This document shows, piece after piece, positions 36,701-51,700 of a stretch of 64,000 nt of DNA. Numbering within the stretch: position 1 is the first letter of the stretch; every line of letters begins with the position of its first letter. Made by a program: the position numbers and the translations under genes. Origin of the DNA: Cydia pomonella. Its lineage: Eukaryota; Arthropoda; Insecta; Lepidoptera; Tortricidae. The stretch lies in NCBI RefSeq assembly GCF_033807575.1, contig NC_084729.1:4154001-4218000 (forward strand), given 5' to 3'. Under the pieces are notes generated by a model. The model searched no databases. It was not told the DNA's origin and saw only the letters and a list, made by a program, of their open reading frames with translations.

Positions 36701-39700
36701 GTGCTCAATTTGGTTCAAGCGGAAGCGTGTAAGCGTATTTGGTTTGGTAGCGTGTTGGTATATATCGTTGGTGTATGTTGGTGTGCTGTAGCGGTGGTGG
36801 TAGATATCGCTGGGGCGATGCTGTTGAAGCGGACTTGCGCGATCTCCAGGCCGATAACTGGCGGGAGATGGCACAGGATCGAGACAACTGGCGAGTACTC
36901 GTGTCGGAGGCCAAGACTCATTTTGGGTTGGGTGTTTGGGTTGGGTAGTAGTAGTAGTAGTTGGTAGTCTTACGGTAAAAGCGTGCGACGTTCAATCCGG
37001 AGAAATTCAAACCCCAGTCCCAATACCAGTCCCATTTCACATTTACCAGTCTTTTTTCAGAAATCAGAAATCAGAAATCATTGCATTTATTCGTGATAAA
37101 CTATGACATACAAAAGTATAAAACAACATAACAAAAGAAAGAAACATAGAATAAATAAATATTTTACCACGAAATGAAAGCAAAACAACGTGAGGAAACC
37201 GGACTAATCCGAATAAGGCCCAGTATCTCCTCCAGGGATCGGAACCGGTTTTTTTGCAAAAACATCGAAATAACCATATATTTCGGTTTATTTTATACTC
37301 TAAATGTAGGACTCAGTTGTGTTTTCAGATAACGACTTCGTATTATTAGATTGCCTAATTAGAAATGAAGTAATTAACAAAGAACGAAAAAATACCGTTT
37401 TCGTTCCCATACAAAAAATACCGGTTTCCGATCCCTGATCTCCTCTGAATTGGAAAGTGTCTCTCATAAAAACCAGGGATCGGAAACCGGTATTTTTTGT
37501 ATGGGAACGAAAACGGTATTTTTTCGTTCTTTGTTAATTACTTCATTTCTAATTGGGCAATCTAATAATACGAAGTCGTTATCTAAAAACACAACCGAGT
37601 CCTATATTTGGAGTATAAAATAAACCGAAATATATGTTTATTTCAGAGTTATTCCAAAAAACCGGTTCCGATTCCTGGGAAAAACTAATGTCTGACAAGC
37701 CGGGTGTGCCAGAGTATAGGCACTCAACGCATGATATATTTTTATTGCTTGTATGTGAATTGCATCTTGACGTGTACAAGTGCCCTTGTGGCCTATTTTC
37801 TAAATAAATGTTTGAATTTGAGTTTGAATTTCTCTAACGAATAAAAGATGTAAGGATTTCTGTAATACAGTACCTCCACCCCCTCCACCCCCTCCACCGC
37901 CTCCACCGCCACCACCACCTTCATTATCGTTTTTACCGCCATCTGTCAAGATAGATAATTTTATTTCGTATTCAAAAGCGCAGATATATTATAGATTGCT
38001 CAAGAATCACACGAACCCGCGGCCAAAAGCAGACACTATCGCGAACACTGAAATTCACAAATTGCGGGCATCTTTCTCTATCACTCTAATTACGCCTTAA
38101 TTGGAGTAAAAGAGAAAGACGCCCGCCATTTGCGAAAATCTGTGTTTGTGGTGTAGGCCCTTTGCTCTCATACAATCGAAGTTACGCTCTCATTTTGGCA
38201 CTCACACGGCATGCTTAACCTTTTGAACGCCAAGACCACTTAACGTGTCGTTACTAGTCGTGCACACAGCGCCAAGGACAACTATAGGTGTTCTAGCGGA
38301 CGCTGTCAAAGTAACCTTCTCACATTTTCGAGTAAGTTTTACATTAGCTCGCATGTGCCTGTGATCCTGGCGTGTCAATAACGTTTTTGTTTCAAACGTA
38401 AAGCGTACAAACGATTTTTTTATACCACGACGGTGGCAAACAAGCATACGGCCCGCCTGATGGTAAGCAGTTAAATAATGATTGAGATTATGATTGAGAA
38501 GTTTGATTAATCCTGTCCATATATAGTTTATTTTTTATGAAGATTCAACAGAAATAACATTTAATGCAGGTGTTAGCAAGTAGCAGAACTGATAAATCCA
38601 CTACTTGACGCTAGATGTCGACTACGAAAAAATAAACGTTTTGGTAAGAGAACTGACGCATGGAGTGAGCACTCTATCCTCACCTACTTATTTCCCTATA
38701 CTATAACTAATTACAAGTATTATAAGAAAGTAAAGTTGGATAAATACCTTTTGTATCATGGCCTTCGGTATCTGTGAATATGACAGAATATTGCTATATT
38801 TTATTCGTCCATCATTATTGGCCATGTGCTCTATATTGGCCTGCCTGGGGTCCTAGACAAGATGACATTCGTATATCGACAAACACTAAATGAAAAAAAA
38901 TTATGTGGTCCGGTGACAGATACTGCGAAAGGTCAAGTGGCTATTTCTTTAAATTTTTAAACTTTCTATTAGTATTTCTTATAACGATTGTTACCTTGGC
39001 TGGGCTCCTTGATACCTACATATTGGCAAATTGGTGAGATTGGCACCATAAAGTGTTTATAGGTGTTAGTGAGCTAGTATTTAACTATCGTTTTTTTGTC
39101 AAAAAAAATAACCAAAATAATCTTCACGATCTGGAATTTCTCGATCTTTTTAAACCTGCTTTGTAAACGTGTTGCTCGGCTGAGGTACAAAAGCGTACTA
39201 AGGAGAAAGCAGCCGAGCGCTAGCAACCGGGTGATATTAGTACTTCAGTGGTGCGATAGATGGCGCTGCTAATTGGGGAATTCAATTACGGCTGAGTTGC
39301 AAGGGTGTTATCTCACACACGGAATATAAAAAAACTGTTTTTTCTGTTCTGTGATCTCATATGTGGTTCAAGCGGAGGTAAGAACACCTAAATTAAGTAT
39401 TTGTGCAAAATATTTCATAGTTTTTATGAAAAAAAAGCATTAAAGGGTTATTTTAAGTAAGCTGGAAGCAATACATACCGGATTCAGATTTATGTGTATC
39501 GTCATCTAAATTTCAAATAAAAAAATAATAATTAATAAAAAATACACTCTAAATCTCATGTAAATTTAGAAAAGCAAATTACAAAATATACTTACCCAAA
39601 TTTGACCCTCCGCCATCTGAATTTCAAAATACAAAATAAGTATAATATTAAATTATAGACACACACATATATCTATGGAGAATAATCAATTCTATTCATT

Positions 39701-42700
39701 AATTGACACTGCGATTACCGATGAAGATGGCGAAGCCATAAATAGCGAGACCTTTCACAATAATTGGAATTAAAAATCCTCGAGTCCATTGGCGTAAAAA
39801 TTTCGAAGCAATGGGTTAAATATAACATTTTTATTTAGGGAAATTTTACAATATTGTAAACGTTTTGAATCGGCAATAATCTCTTTAATTTGTATATATG
39901 TACGGTGGAATACTGATAGAATATGTTATTGTTGTAATTAAATATTGCATATTCAGGATTCAAGCATGATTTCGTAAATAATGTTGCTTTCGACTCACCA
40001 GAATTTTCTCCCCTGAAATAAAATAAATTACGAATTAGAAAACCAGCTTCATTCATACAGACTTCAGACATACCTATACGCTAGCGGGAGCGTAATTTAC
40101 TTTCTTTATATCTCGCTCGAACTAATATACGAGTACGACCGAGATGCATAGAAAGTAGAAAGTAAGCTACGCACATGCTAGCGAATATGTCGGTGTCAAA
40201 CTGGTGCATGGTGGGGTACATTTTTTGTTATTTATTTCTTTATATTGTACAGTAGGGGTAAGATGGTCGGCTCTTTATCATTTGTCACCATGCCTGTCAC
40301 GTTCTAACAAGTATTTAAGTGCGAAAGTGACGCATGACATGACAAGTGATAAAAATGCGACCATGATACCACTGCTGAATAGGGAAGTATATCTATCCAC
40401 CAAAATTTTATGGAAATATATGGAATAAATGTCGACAGCAAAATTTTAATCGGCCTATTTAAGCTAGGTATCTTTGGTGTACAGTCAAGGTATTAAATAT
40501 CGATACAGACAAAGTTCTAAAAATATGTGTACATGCCCTTATTTTTAAACATAGTTTTGGCATTTTATTTATGTCGATATTTAATACCTTAACTGTATCA
40601 TAAATCTTTTACAAATAAAAAACTCAATCTTCGATCCGTTTTATGTACTTAGATAATAGATGGTGCTTCTGCATCAGATCTAGATTATCAAGGTTCTTCT
40701 TAAGGATAACAATGTTTGTAATAAGAATAACATTTTCACCACACCAACTAGTAGAGGCCCTCTGGATTGTTCAAAAACTAATGAGAAAGTTGCATTTTAT
40801 CTACATGTGGGGCTAAGTAATGAAATGCAAATTTTCAGTTGTTTCCTTATGTAAGCTAGTGGAATTTGTTTTAAATTATTATTTTGAATGATTTTTTTAT
40901 AATTACTTTCATTTCGATTTAATTTGGTTTGTTTTTTTATTGTATTTCATAGTTAGTATTTTCTTCGCGTAGGTGTGGTGAAAAAAATTGTGATTCACTC
41001 GGAGGCAAAGTTTGTTTAACCCTCGTGCCATGGAACCCTCGCAACGTTCAAGTTTCCACTTCTCGAACCACTCGCTAAGCTCGTGGTTCAATTTTGGAAT
41101 CTTTCGCTTGCTTGGGTATCAATATATATAGTACGAGTGGTTAAACAACAACATTGCTTCCTTGTAAAACAAATAACTATTGCCTGGTCAAGTAGTAGCG
41201 GTTTTTTCATGAAAAGAAATGTCTAAGCCAATTCTTGGGATTAGTAGCCAAAAATAGATTTCTGACCCCTTGAAATGCTGACGTATGAAAGCATTAAGAT
41301 AGGAAGGAGGAGAGACAAAGAAAAAGATATAGATTATAAATTAACCTCAGGGTATTAAATTTACAATTGGTGCCGTGAACAGGATTTATTATTAAAATAT
41401 GTACAATATGACCCAAATCACGTTTAAATTTTATTGAAATCAGCATGTTGTTGATAATTATTTGAACAAACGTTTGTATGTGTGTATCAAAGTTACAGTT
41501 ACAAGTGTAACACGCTTTTATTACGTCGACCTGTATGTAACTATGTAATGGAATCTAAGGTAACTAATTTAACCATCTTCCAAGGATCGTAGCGTCATGA
41601 AAATTGGCAGCTGTATGTAGTTATGATGACGACACAATAATATGGTACTGTCGAACTGATCTGATGATGGAGCCGAAAGATATGAACTGGAACTTCATGA
41701 TGGAACATGTATCATAGCTGTGTTTGGATTTGTTAGAAAAGTCTTGTAATGAACTTTGACCACGATTCAAGGTCTGATGATGAAGCTGGAAGATAGGCAC
41801 TGGCATTCCATGATGGAATATCGTATCATAGTCGTGTTTGCACTTGTGAGAAAGGTCACGTAATGGACTTTGAACACGATCAGGTTTCAAGGTTATAACA
41901 AACCACCATGCAACCTACACCATAAAAAATCGTGTTTTTCTAGTGTTTTTTAAACTATAAATTTATTAAGATAGGTAATAAATACGGTTTGTGTCAGTTA
42001 AATAAACTTACACGGCGTAAGTAAGAAAAATATTGCAAACAAAGTTCAACGTGTTTTTTGGCCCGTAGTAAATAAGATTTATTAAAGGTATTTTTAGTAT
42101 AAATTAGGTATATCAATTTAAAATAATGATACTAACAATGAGACCTCCATAATGTTCTTAGTAATGGTTTCTTCTCCACACGCGAACTTGGCCTGGTATG
42201 TGCCGGCATACGCTTCCAAGAATGGACCTATGTGGATGTTTATGGTGTTCTGGGTGACCTGAAACAGTGTATAAATAAATAAATATAAATATTTGGGGAC
42301 AATTTTACACCGAGCGACCTAGGCCCAAACTAAGCAAAGTTTGTACTATGGGTACTAAGCGACGATATACATACGTATATAGATGAATACATGCTTAGGT
42401 ATATACACAAAAAACACCCATGACTCAGGAACAAATATCTGTGTTCATCACACAAATAAATGCCCTTATTAGGATTCGAACCCAGGACCATCGGCCTTAC
42501 AGGCAGGCTTACCCACTAGACCAGATTGGTCGTCAATATAAGCAAACAATATTTGGTAAGTCTTATTTGTACTCAATGAATAGTCCCCGACCACGCCAAA
42601 CTTATTATTAAATATAACATTGACCAAAATTATTATTAAATATTATTATTTGTATCTCCATTTTGGAATTCACGGGCCTATAAATCCCGGTCTTTTGATA

Positions 42701-45700
42701 GGCTTGCGTGAGGATATAGCTCCAACACGTAGAGGCCCTTTGGAGACCTTTAATGCCTATTGGACCCGTTCACACTTTACAGGTGCATCATACCCACGAA
42801 CCGGTCTCAGCAGGCATTGGGACTATTGTAGAAAAAGTGAACAGAATACCGGTCTATGGATTGAAGTTTGGGTGGACAATGAAACTGGGTCATTAATTAT
42901 TATTAATTGTATTTTTATTACTTTCCAATGTGACATTTCAATGGAAGTTTAATATTTGTACGCCACGTATGGTAAATTAAGAATTGGAAACAATATTATG
43001 TAACATCAATTTATACCCTTTTTTTACACAAATAAATAATATTCATTCTAAGTTAACAGTGAAAATACATACATATATAAGTTCCATACTTCTACATGCC
43101 ACTTGGTATGAAAACAGTGGTATAACCCTACATGTATGACTTAGGGTTAGAGGCCTTTTTAAGTGCTTTCCCGGTAAGGAATAGCTCAAATCCAGTCACT
43201 GAAGCTTAATCTTAACCTTAAAATAATATAATATGCAAATAATTCAAAGGCACGTCATAGCTATAATATTGTTAAACCCTTCGCCTGTATTGAATAAAAA
43301 TGATTTAAGTAAATTTGATTTACGTGTCGACTTTTCTACTTCTGGTGGTGGTTTGTTATATTTATTTGCGTATTTATTTTTGCGGTGGGAGGGTGGGAAC
43401 ATTAATTGCATGTAAAAATACGCAAGTAAGTATAACGGGTTAGCACTTACTTGAAACATAGCTTGGCTGACTGCAGTTGATCTTCTGGCGGATTGCTCCA
43501 AACTGATTCCATTGACAATTACCTGGATAAAAATAGGTAATATTTAATGAGCATTAAGACAACATATAATTGATTGCAGTAAATACCGTCATAGAGAAAT
43601 AATATTAGTATTCGTACACGTACAGTGCACAGACAAAGACAGAAAAGAAGAGCTTCACTACTGTTAGTAGCGAATCAAACCAATATACAATTACAGTGCA
43701 CACCTTTTAAATATTCAACCCAACACCTTATGTAACCCAATATTCATATGCAAATAAATCATTCATTCACTTCTGCTCTACCGACGCTAAAGAGCTTGCA
43801 GACATTCGTCTCCATCTCCATTGACCTCAGGATATGACCGTTCACTTAAGAGGCCGTTATCGATTTTAGTCGCAAAAATGTCAAATTGATAGATTTAGGC
43901 GATAAAATTGTACAGCTTTGGTTAACTATTAGAAATAACAAGAACTGATTTCTATTAGCACGTCTTGTTATCTTTCATTTTAATAAATCATTTTTTTGAA
44001 AACAGACTGACTTAATTAGTAATGATATTTTTTCTGATGGACGTTTAGGTAGCGCGCGTAGAGCACCGATTATGTCGATCTTATTTGTAAATTTCGTAAA
44101 GTTTGGACTGCTAAAAATGGTAATTTTGTATTACACATATCCTGTACTTCAATTTTCATAAACTACATTTTTGTTATTATAAATTTGAAGTAGTGTAAAT
44201 GAAAGTTAGACGAAATCAATTTCCTCCAGAAATACTTCAAAAAAAGTGACATTATTCTGAAAGTTGACTTAATTTCAACGTAATTTTAATACTTAAACAA
44301 TCTACAACATTTGCTGAAATTGTTCTTATACATCATTTTGAATAATTACCACCATAATTTCTTGATGAATTTTTAAAAACTGTCCCCTCTCGTCACATAT
44401 TACCGGGGACGCACGCTTGCGACCTCATTATTAAAAGGCAAGATGAGAAGACGTGCTAATAGAAGCCAATACTTGTTATTTAGATATTACGTAACAAAAT
44501 GTGTACAATTTCAACGACAAAATCTATCAATTTTACATTTTCGCTGTAAAATCGTTACCGGGCTCCTAAGGCCACTTATGTCAAGTTAATTCCAAGAAAC
44601 TCTTTAAAACTAATTCTTTAAATCCATAACCATCCATCGGAAGAGCAGGTCTAAGCTAATTCTGCACTATTTCACAGCGGCCAAGGCTGGGTGTGTTGGT
44701 AGTTCAGGTCATCCACGATGACGCGCAAATTTGTCAAATCTAACCTTTAATAACATGTCAATAGGAGTCAAGGCTCGCGTCGTCGTGAATGAAACGATTG
44801 TGGGGTGTTTTTAGGGTTCCGTAGCCAAATGGCAAAAAACGGAACCCTTATAGATTCGTCATGTCCGTCTGTCTGTCCGATTATTTTTCTTTTTCTATCT
44901 TCCACATGTAAGAAAGCAAAGCTACTAGTTAAATCAGTTTCTTTTTTCGAACTGTCAAAACGATTTTCCACTAAGTATGGAGTTTATATGAAATACTAGC
45001 AAATGTGGTCACGGTAAACTTATCTACTCTTTATAGTTCTATAAGATTTATAAAATAAAATATAAATTGTGTCTAAAAATAACTTCTGTATACGTTTTTC
45101 TACTCGTATTAATGTTATGGTGCTTTATTTCATGCATGGTGTGAAATAATTTATTTGAAATACAGTCAAAACACGGCAGTGATCACGTAGTAAAATATCG
45201 TTAGCAAAAATAGCATAGAATAGACTGGTCAAAGTGTTATTTATTTATTTATTTATCTAATATATGATTCAGACAACAAGGCCCATGTTACAGTCGCCGT
45301 CAGATATATCGAAGCAGCCGAGGCTTTCAAAAATATCTGATCACGCATTAACACCTTGACAATAAAGGCGTGTTTAGATATTTGTGAGCACCCTCCGCTC
45401 CGATATATCTGATGGCGACTGTACAAATACCTTATAGAGAAATCCTCCTCATCCAAACTGGTACATGAGTAATTCCTTAGGAGCCGCTCGTTCTTCACTT
45501 TTCGCTATTTTAAACGTCAAACTTCTACGACGTCTTCTTCTTCCTTGCTCTTTCCCACTTTAGGTGGGGTCGGCTCTCCTAATAGGATTGTTTCCATCTA
45601 CAAATCTTAGGGCAGAATTGTATCCCAATAAATTATTTTGGATTATAAGAACATGTTAAACTACTTTTAGGGGACCTGTAATGACCATATTTTTGTAAAT

Positions 45701-48700
45701 ATTGAATTTAAAATGTTTTGACACACGTCACGTGACCAAACTCGAAACGTCATTGAAGATTCTGATGACGTCACAACTCTCGGATTGACACTGATGACAG
45801 TTAGGCGATAAACAAGAAATGACAAATGTCAGTTGACAGTTCGTATCTTCTACGTGTGTATGTAGTTATGTGTCAAACCGTAAACTGTGACGTCACACAA
45901 TTTTCAAAGAGCGTTTTGGGCGCGAAAGCATCTGTCAAAATATATTTTGTTAATTTAACATATAAAAGTTAAATTTTAAGGCAACTTTTAGTTAATATAG
46001 AACGTAATACAAACGTTTCAAAAAATTGGAAACAACCCTATTATTGTGCGCCACGACATTCTATCGAGGGTTGTCGGGTCAGGTAGATTATTCCTATCAA
46101 GGAACGTGGCCATGCTGGTCCACCATGTTGCCGGCGGGCGTCCTCAGCCTCTCTTTTTCTCCGGCAGGTCTAAAGCTTTTTTGACGATATACTCATCATC
46201 CCTACGCATCACGTGCCCAAACCACCTTAGACGGACACCAAACTTCTACGAAATGGTGACGTATAAATATTACTTGCGCAATCTAAGCTATTAAACAGCG
46301 TTTCTTTTTTTTGCCATATTTTATGTCATCTTTACTGCCTCTTTCGGTTATTTTTCTAATCAGGATCGCGAGCTCTTTTCAATTTCGTCCTTATATGAGA
46401 AAAAAGTGTCGCAAATTTCAAACTTTTCTTTTTGTTACCGACATACAAAGTATATTGGGAAATGGTAACAATAGAAAAAAAACTATAGGACATTTTTTTA
46501 CCCCATTAGGATCGAAAAATATTATAGGTGGCATTTTTTTTATGAAATGCTCTCAGAAATCGCTGCCAACTTAATAAGCTTGGTCTGTCTTTATACTCTG
46601 TATATAGTAATCTATAAATATACCTAAGTGTTTAAATAAAAGTAAACAAACAATTTTCACTTCAGCAGCTCGAACAAGCCTACTTTCCTCACCCCAGACA
46701 GTGAGACAAGCTTTCGTCATAATGATGACACCTTTCATTCATGAATGTAAATAAATGTGGTTAACTTTACTTGATGTTGAATTTTTTAACCTTTTATATG
46801 TTCTCACTACTGAGGTGGTAAAGTTGTATGTGTCACACGAGAGAAAAGTTATTTTACATCTCGTGTAGTCCCTTCTTGTTGAACAAATAACTATTGTATA
46901 TTTTCGGGGTGTTATAACATTTATTGGTTAAGCAACCAAATCCAAAACCGCCTGGATCTGTGCCTGAACGACCTGCCTTTAACCTACATTATTTGATCAT
47001 GTAATGTTTTCATCTAACTTCAACTGGCTTAAGGAGCCATTTGAGGGTAGATTTTTCTACTTTTATTTAAATACCTAAAGATAAAGAGAAACCGTCTTAA
47101 AGGTCCAACGGATTATCCACTATATGTAGTAAAACACGCGAGCTAGTTCAACACTGATTTATTGTGAAATCTGCAGGTAGGTATATTATTTTACAAATAC
47201 CCTTATCTACTATACTACATCTTATCCCTTTCGGAAAAACAAAAAAGGTAAATAAACAAAAAAATAATCAAAATAACAATAAAAAAAAAAAAAATATCTT
47301 ACCTAATTCGTACCATGTTACCAACCTTAAGCCGCCTATTTCAACCTGGTTAATTTTATGGAAGTGACATGGCCGCGAGTGCGACTTTTTGTTTGTTTAT
47401 ACATGGCGTCAAAAGATTAGTACGCATCCGGTTTTATAATATACACAAGGCAAATTAACAAGTCGCTGGTTAAGTTTCATGAGTATGTACCTAAGTAATA
47501 AAAATTAAAATAACAACAAGCAACAACAAATTGTAAAATTAACATTGCCTTGGCAATAATAACTATATAACAATGTAAATCTATTTCTTATATCTATATT
47601 ATTCACTTTAATGTCTGAAATGAAATAACCGCCAATACCACCATTGCAAACTGAGTCTTATTACTTAGAAAATAAGGGCCATAGTAAATTAATTAGTAAT
47701 GTGGGTTGTAGGTTCATTTCAGACACAAAAAAAAAATATCACAACAAATGAAACACATTTAGCAAGATAAAGAACACCTTAATGAGCTACTTATTTGTAA
47801 CACCTGTGCATCTTTGATGCTACTATTACCTATTAAAAGAGGTCATCGATCTTTGGAATATTATGCAACGCTTTAGCTTTAGAACGCGTTAGAGGTGGGG
47901 AAATACAAGGTAATTGACTACTTTTCGCCTCCTTTTGAACTGTCTTAGTACTAGGACCTGACTCAGACTGACCTACTTCCGCCTTAATAACCGCCGGTTC
48001 CGTACTGGGGCCGCCCGTGAGCCCCTGGGTCTGCGTGAGCGCCTGGCGCGCCACCAGCTGCCGCCGGTTGCGCCGGTATCTCCGACCCTGGCTATCCGCT
48101 ACTACGAATGACCGCGGTTCCGGTGCGCTGCCTACAACTGTAACCGGTTTTTTATCGCTTCCGTCAACCAATGTCGCCCTTTGCCCCGGCCATAGAGGTG
48201 ACAATGGTTTAGCAGATCGATCATAATTTTTCTTTATATTATCCTTCTGCTGCAATAATCTTTCATAATTTAATTTATTATCAACGCGTTCATGCAATAA
48301 TTCAGTTTTTATTGGTAGTTTTGTATGTAAACGCCTACCCATTAACATTTGCGCAGGTGAATCTAAATTATACCTCGGCGTTGATCTATAGTTCAGTAAG
48401 CTCAAATAAAAATCTTCTCCAGAATCCTGGCACTTTTTTATCATATTCTTAATCGTTTGAACCGCACGTTCACTTTTCCCGTTAGATTGAGCATATCGCG
48501 GAGAAGACGTCACATGTTCTATTTCCCAATCACGCAAAAACTTTTTAAACTCGCACGAGCTGTAAGCGGGGCCGTTATCGGTCACCAACTCCGAAGGGAT
48601 ACCGTGCCGGGAAAACTGTTCCTTCATGAATTTTATAACTAATTTGCTAGTCATATTGTTAAGCATGCCTACCTCGACGTAGTTGGAAAAATAGTCTACT

Positions 48701-51700
48701 AAGACTATGTAGTATTTCTTCCTATACTCAAAGATATCAGAAGCCAATTTGGACCAGGGCAAATCCGGCAGCGTATGCTGCAACAGGGGCTCGCGACGCG
48801 GCACCGGCGCATGCAGTGCGCATGAGTCACAAGCGCGTACGCGGCGCTCAACGTCGGCTGACATGCCCGGCCAAAACATTACCTCTCGAGCACGACGCTT
48901 ACATCTATCTATACCTAGGTGCCCTTCGTGTATTTTACATAGCATGTCGTTGCGTAAACTGCGAGGAATGTAAACACAATCATTTTTAAATATTAACCCG
49001 TCTATAAATTGCAACGACTCGCGATATGGCCAAAACTTATTAACGCATTCGCTAACATCCCACCTGTATCTGGGCCATCCGTTACAAATATATTGTATTA
49101 TCGTTTTACATTCCTCGTCTTTTGCTATATGTTGTTTGATTACGTTTAGTTTTTTATTACTAACCTGCTCATTTTCAACTAAGAAACACGTTTGTAACTC
49201 GACCTCGTCAGTGATGCGATCATGCATCAACTCTGGCAGTGGGGCGCGCGACAATGTGTCGGCTATGTACATGTACTTACCGGGCGTATACTCGACCTTG
49301 AACTCGAACCCTTGAACTCGCATCATCATGCGCTGTAGTCGCGCAGGCACAGCCGATAGAGGTTTAGTAAACAGAGGTTCTAAGGGCTTGTGATCAGTCT
49401 GAACTGTCACATCGCGACGCCCATAAATATACTGCTTGAACCTCTCTACCGCAAAACAAATGGCCAACATCTCCTTTTCTATCTGAGCATACCGTGTCTG
49501 AGTGTCCGTGAGCGTGAGCGAGGCGAACTCCACGGGCCGCCCGCCCTGAAGCAGTACCGCGCCCACCGCCACACTGCTCGCATCTACGGAGATCACCACC
49601 GGCAGCTCTGTCGAGTATAATGCCAACACTGGCGCTGATGCTATTTTAGCTTTTAACAGGTCAACAGCATTTGAATGGTTACTATCCCATATCCATTCAG
49701 AATCTTTTTTAAGCAATCCTCGCAGTATAGCCACCGAATCCGAGTAGTTCTGAATGAACTTTGATAAATAGTTTACTACCCCAAGAAATCTTTCTAAACC
49801 CTTCCGGTCCTCGGGATAGGGCATTTCCATGATGGCACGAACCTTCGAATCATCTGGACGCATCCCTTGTTCATCAAATTTGTGACCTAAGTAAATAATT
49901 TCTGTTACACAAAACTTACACTTTTCTTTGTTGTACCTGATGCCAATTTCCTTTGACCTTTGTAACAAACGCTCCAAACGAGTGTCATGCTCCTGTTGTG
50001 TATTACCCCAAACAATGACGTCGTCGATAAAACTTTCAACACCTTCCAAATCCTCTAGGTATTGTCTTAACTTGGCGTGAAATACCTCAGGGGCACAATT
50101 TACCCCATAAGGCAAACGGAGAAACTGGTACCTACCAAATGGAGCCGCGAATGTGCAGAGGTCGGCACTGGCGTCGTCCAGCTGCACCATCCAGAACCCT
50201 GAGCGCGCGTCGAGCACGCTGAAGAAGCGGGCGCCGCGCAAGCGCACTGCCAGCTCGCTTACCGTGGGCAGCGAGTACTGCGCGCGCCGCACGGCGCGGT
50301 TCAATGGTCGGGGATCTAAGCAAACTCTAAGGTCACCGTTTTTTTTTCGCTACCAACACAATAGCATTAACCCATTCGGTAGGGTGTGATACCTTTCTTA
50401 TTACGCCAATTTTCTCCATGCGCTGTAATTCAGCATGTAACTTGTCACGCAAACCTAATGGAATTTTTCTCGTTGGGCACACTACCGGTTGGACATTAAC
50501 GTCGACTACTATTTTATATTTACCGGGTAATTTTCCTAGGCCCTCAAAAAGATCACATTAGTTCTCTAATTGAATAGCATCAATACGGCGAACCAAACCT
50601 AATGTCACACAGCCTCTCAGTCCCAGTATATTTCGGCAATTGAAGTCAGCAACAATACACTTTAACTCATATTGTTTATTTCTACAAGATATCAACAATC
50701 TACACTTACCTATAACGGGTATATTGTGTTTGGTATATGAATACGCACGCTTAAGAACGGGTTTCAATTCGCTTAATTTTAATCCTAAATTTAAGTACTC
50801 AGCCTTTGATATTACATTTAACATAGACCCCGTATCTAGCTTAAACACAATACGTTTGTTATTACATGTCATTAATTCCAGCCATTCTTTTGGTGGTTTA
50901 GACTTAGAGTCCTGGTTAATAACATCAACGTAAAACATACCGTCCTCCTCGTCCGAATCGTCCTCCGCTAGATCACACACCTGGTCACGTATCACTTTGC
51001 GTTGACTACACACTTTAGCGAAATGTCCCCTTTTGTCACACACATAACACAAGGCACTGTACGCTGGGCAGTGCTCATCCTGAGCGCACCACCCTCCGCC
51101 GCACGTCGCGCAGGGTCGGCGCGATGGTCCCGGCGCGCCCGCGCCGGTCGGCGGCCGCCCGCCGCGCCGCGCCCCGCGCCGGCTGGTCGCGCGCCGCCGT
51201 CCGCTGGCGCTCGCGCGCGCTCCGCCGCCACCTCCTCGCGCACCCGATCCCCACACGGCATCTACCCGGACGTCCTTTGTATCTCCACCGAAACAACGAC
51301 TCTCCTCGTGCGACATCTCTGCCGCCTGACAAATTTGCACCGCTTTTGCTAGCGTTAAATCGTCCGTGCGAAATAATCTATCACGAATAACATTATTATT
51401 AATTCCGCATACAATTCTGTCGCGAATTAAACTGTCTGTCAACGTGCCAAACTCGCAAGTCTGACTTAATACTCGCAGCGCTGTAACCCATTGATCGATG
51501 CTTTCACCATCCTCTTGGTTTCTTACAAAAAACTTATACCGAGCCACCGTGATATTCGGCTTCGTTCCGAAGTGTTCATCGAACTTTTGCAATACCGTTT
51601 CGATGTCCTCACTCTGCTTCTCTGTTAATGAAAACGCAGTGTATACTTCGTAGCCCGCTGATCCAATGAGGTTGACTAGCAGACTGGCCTGGACATCGGC

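Noticed and set aside
51002..51390. Arg/Pro/Ala-rich frames on both strands
   Set aside because: Shadows of the GC-rich part of the gag ORF.
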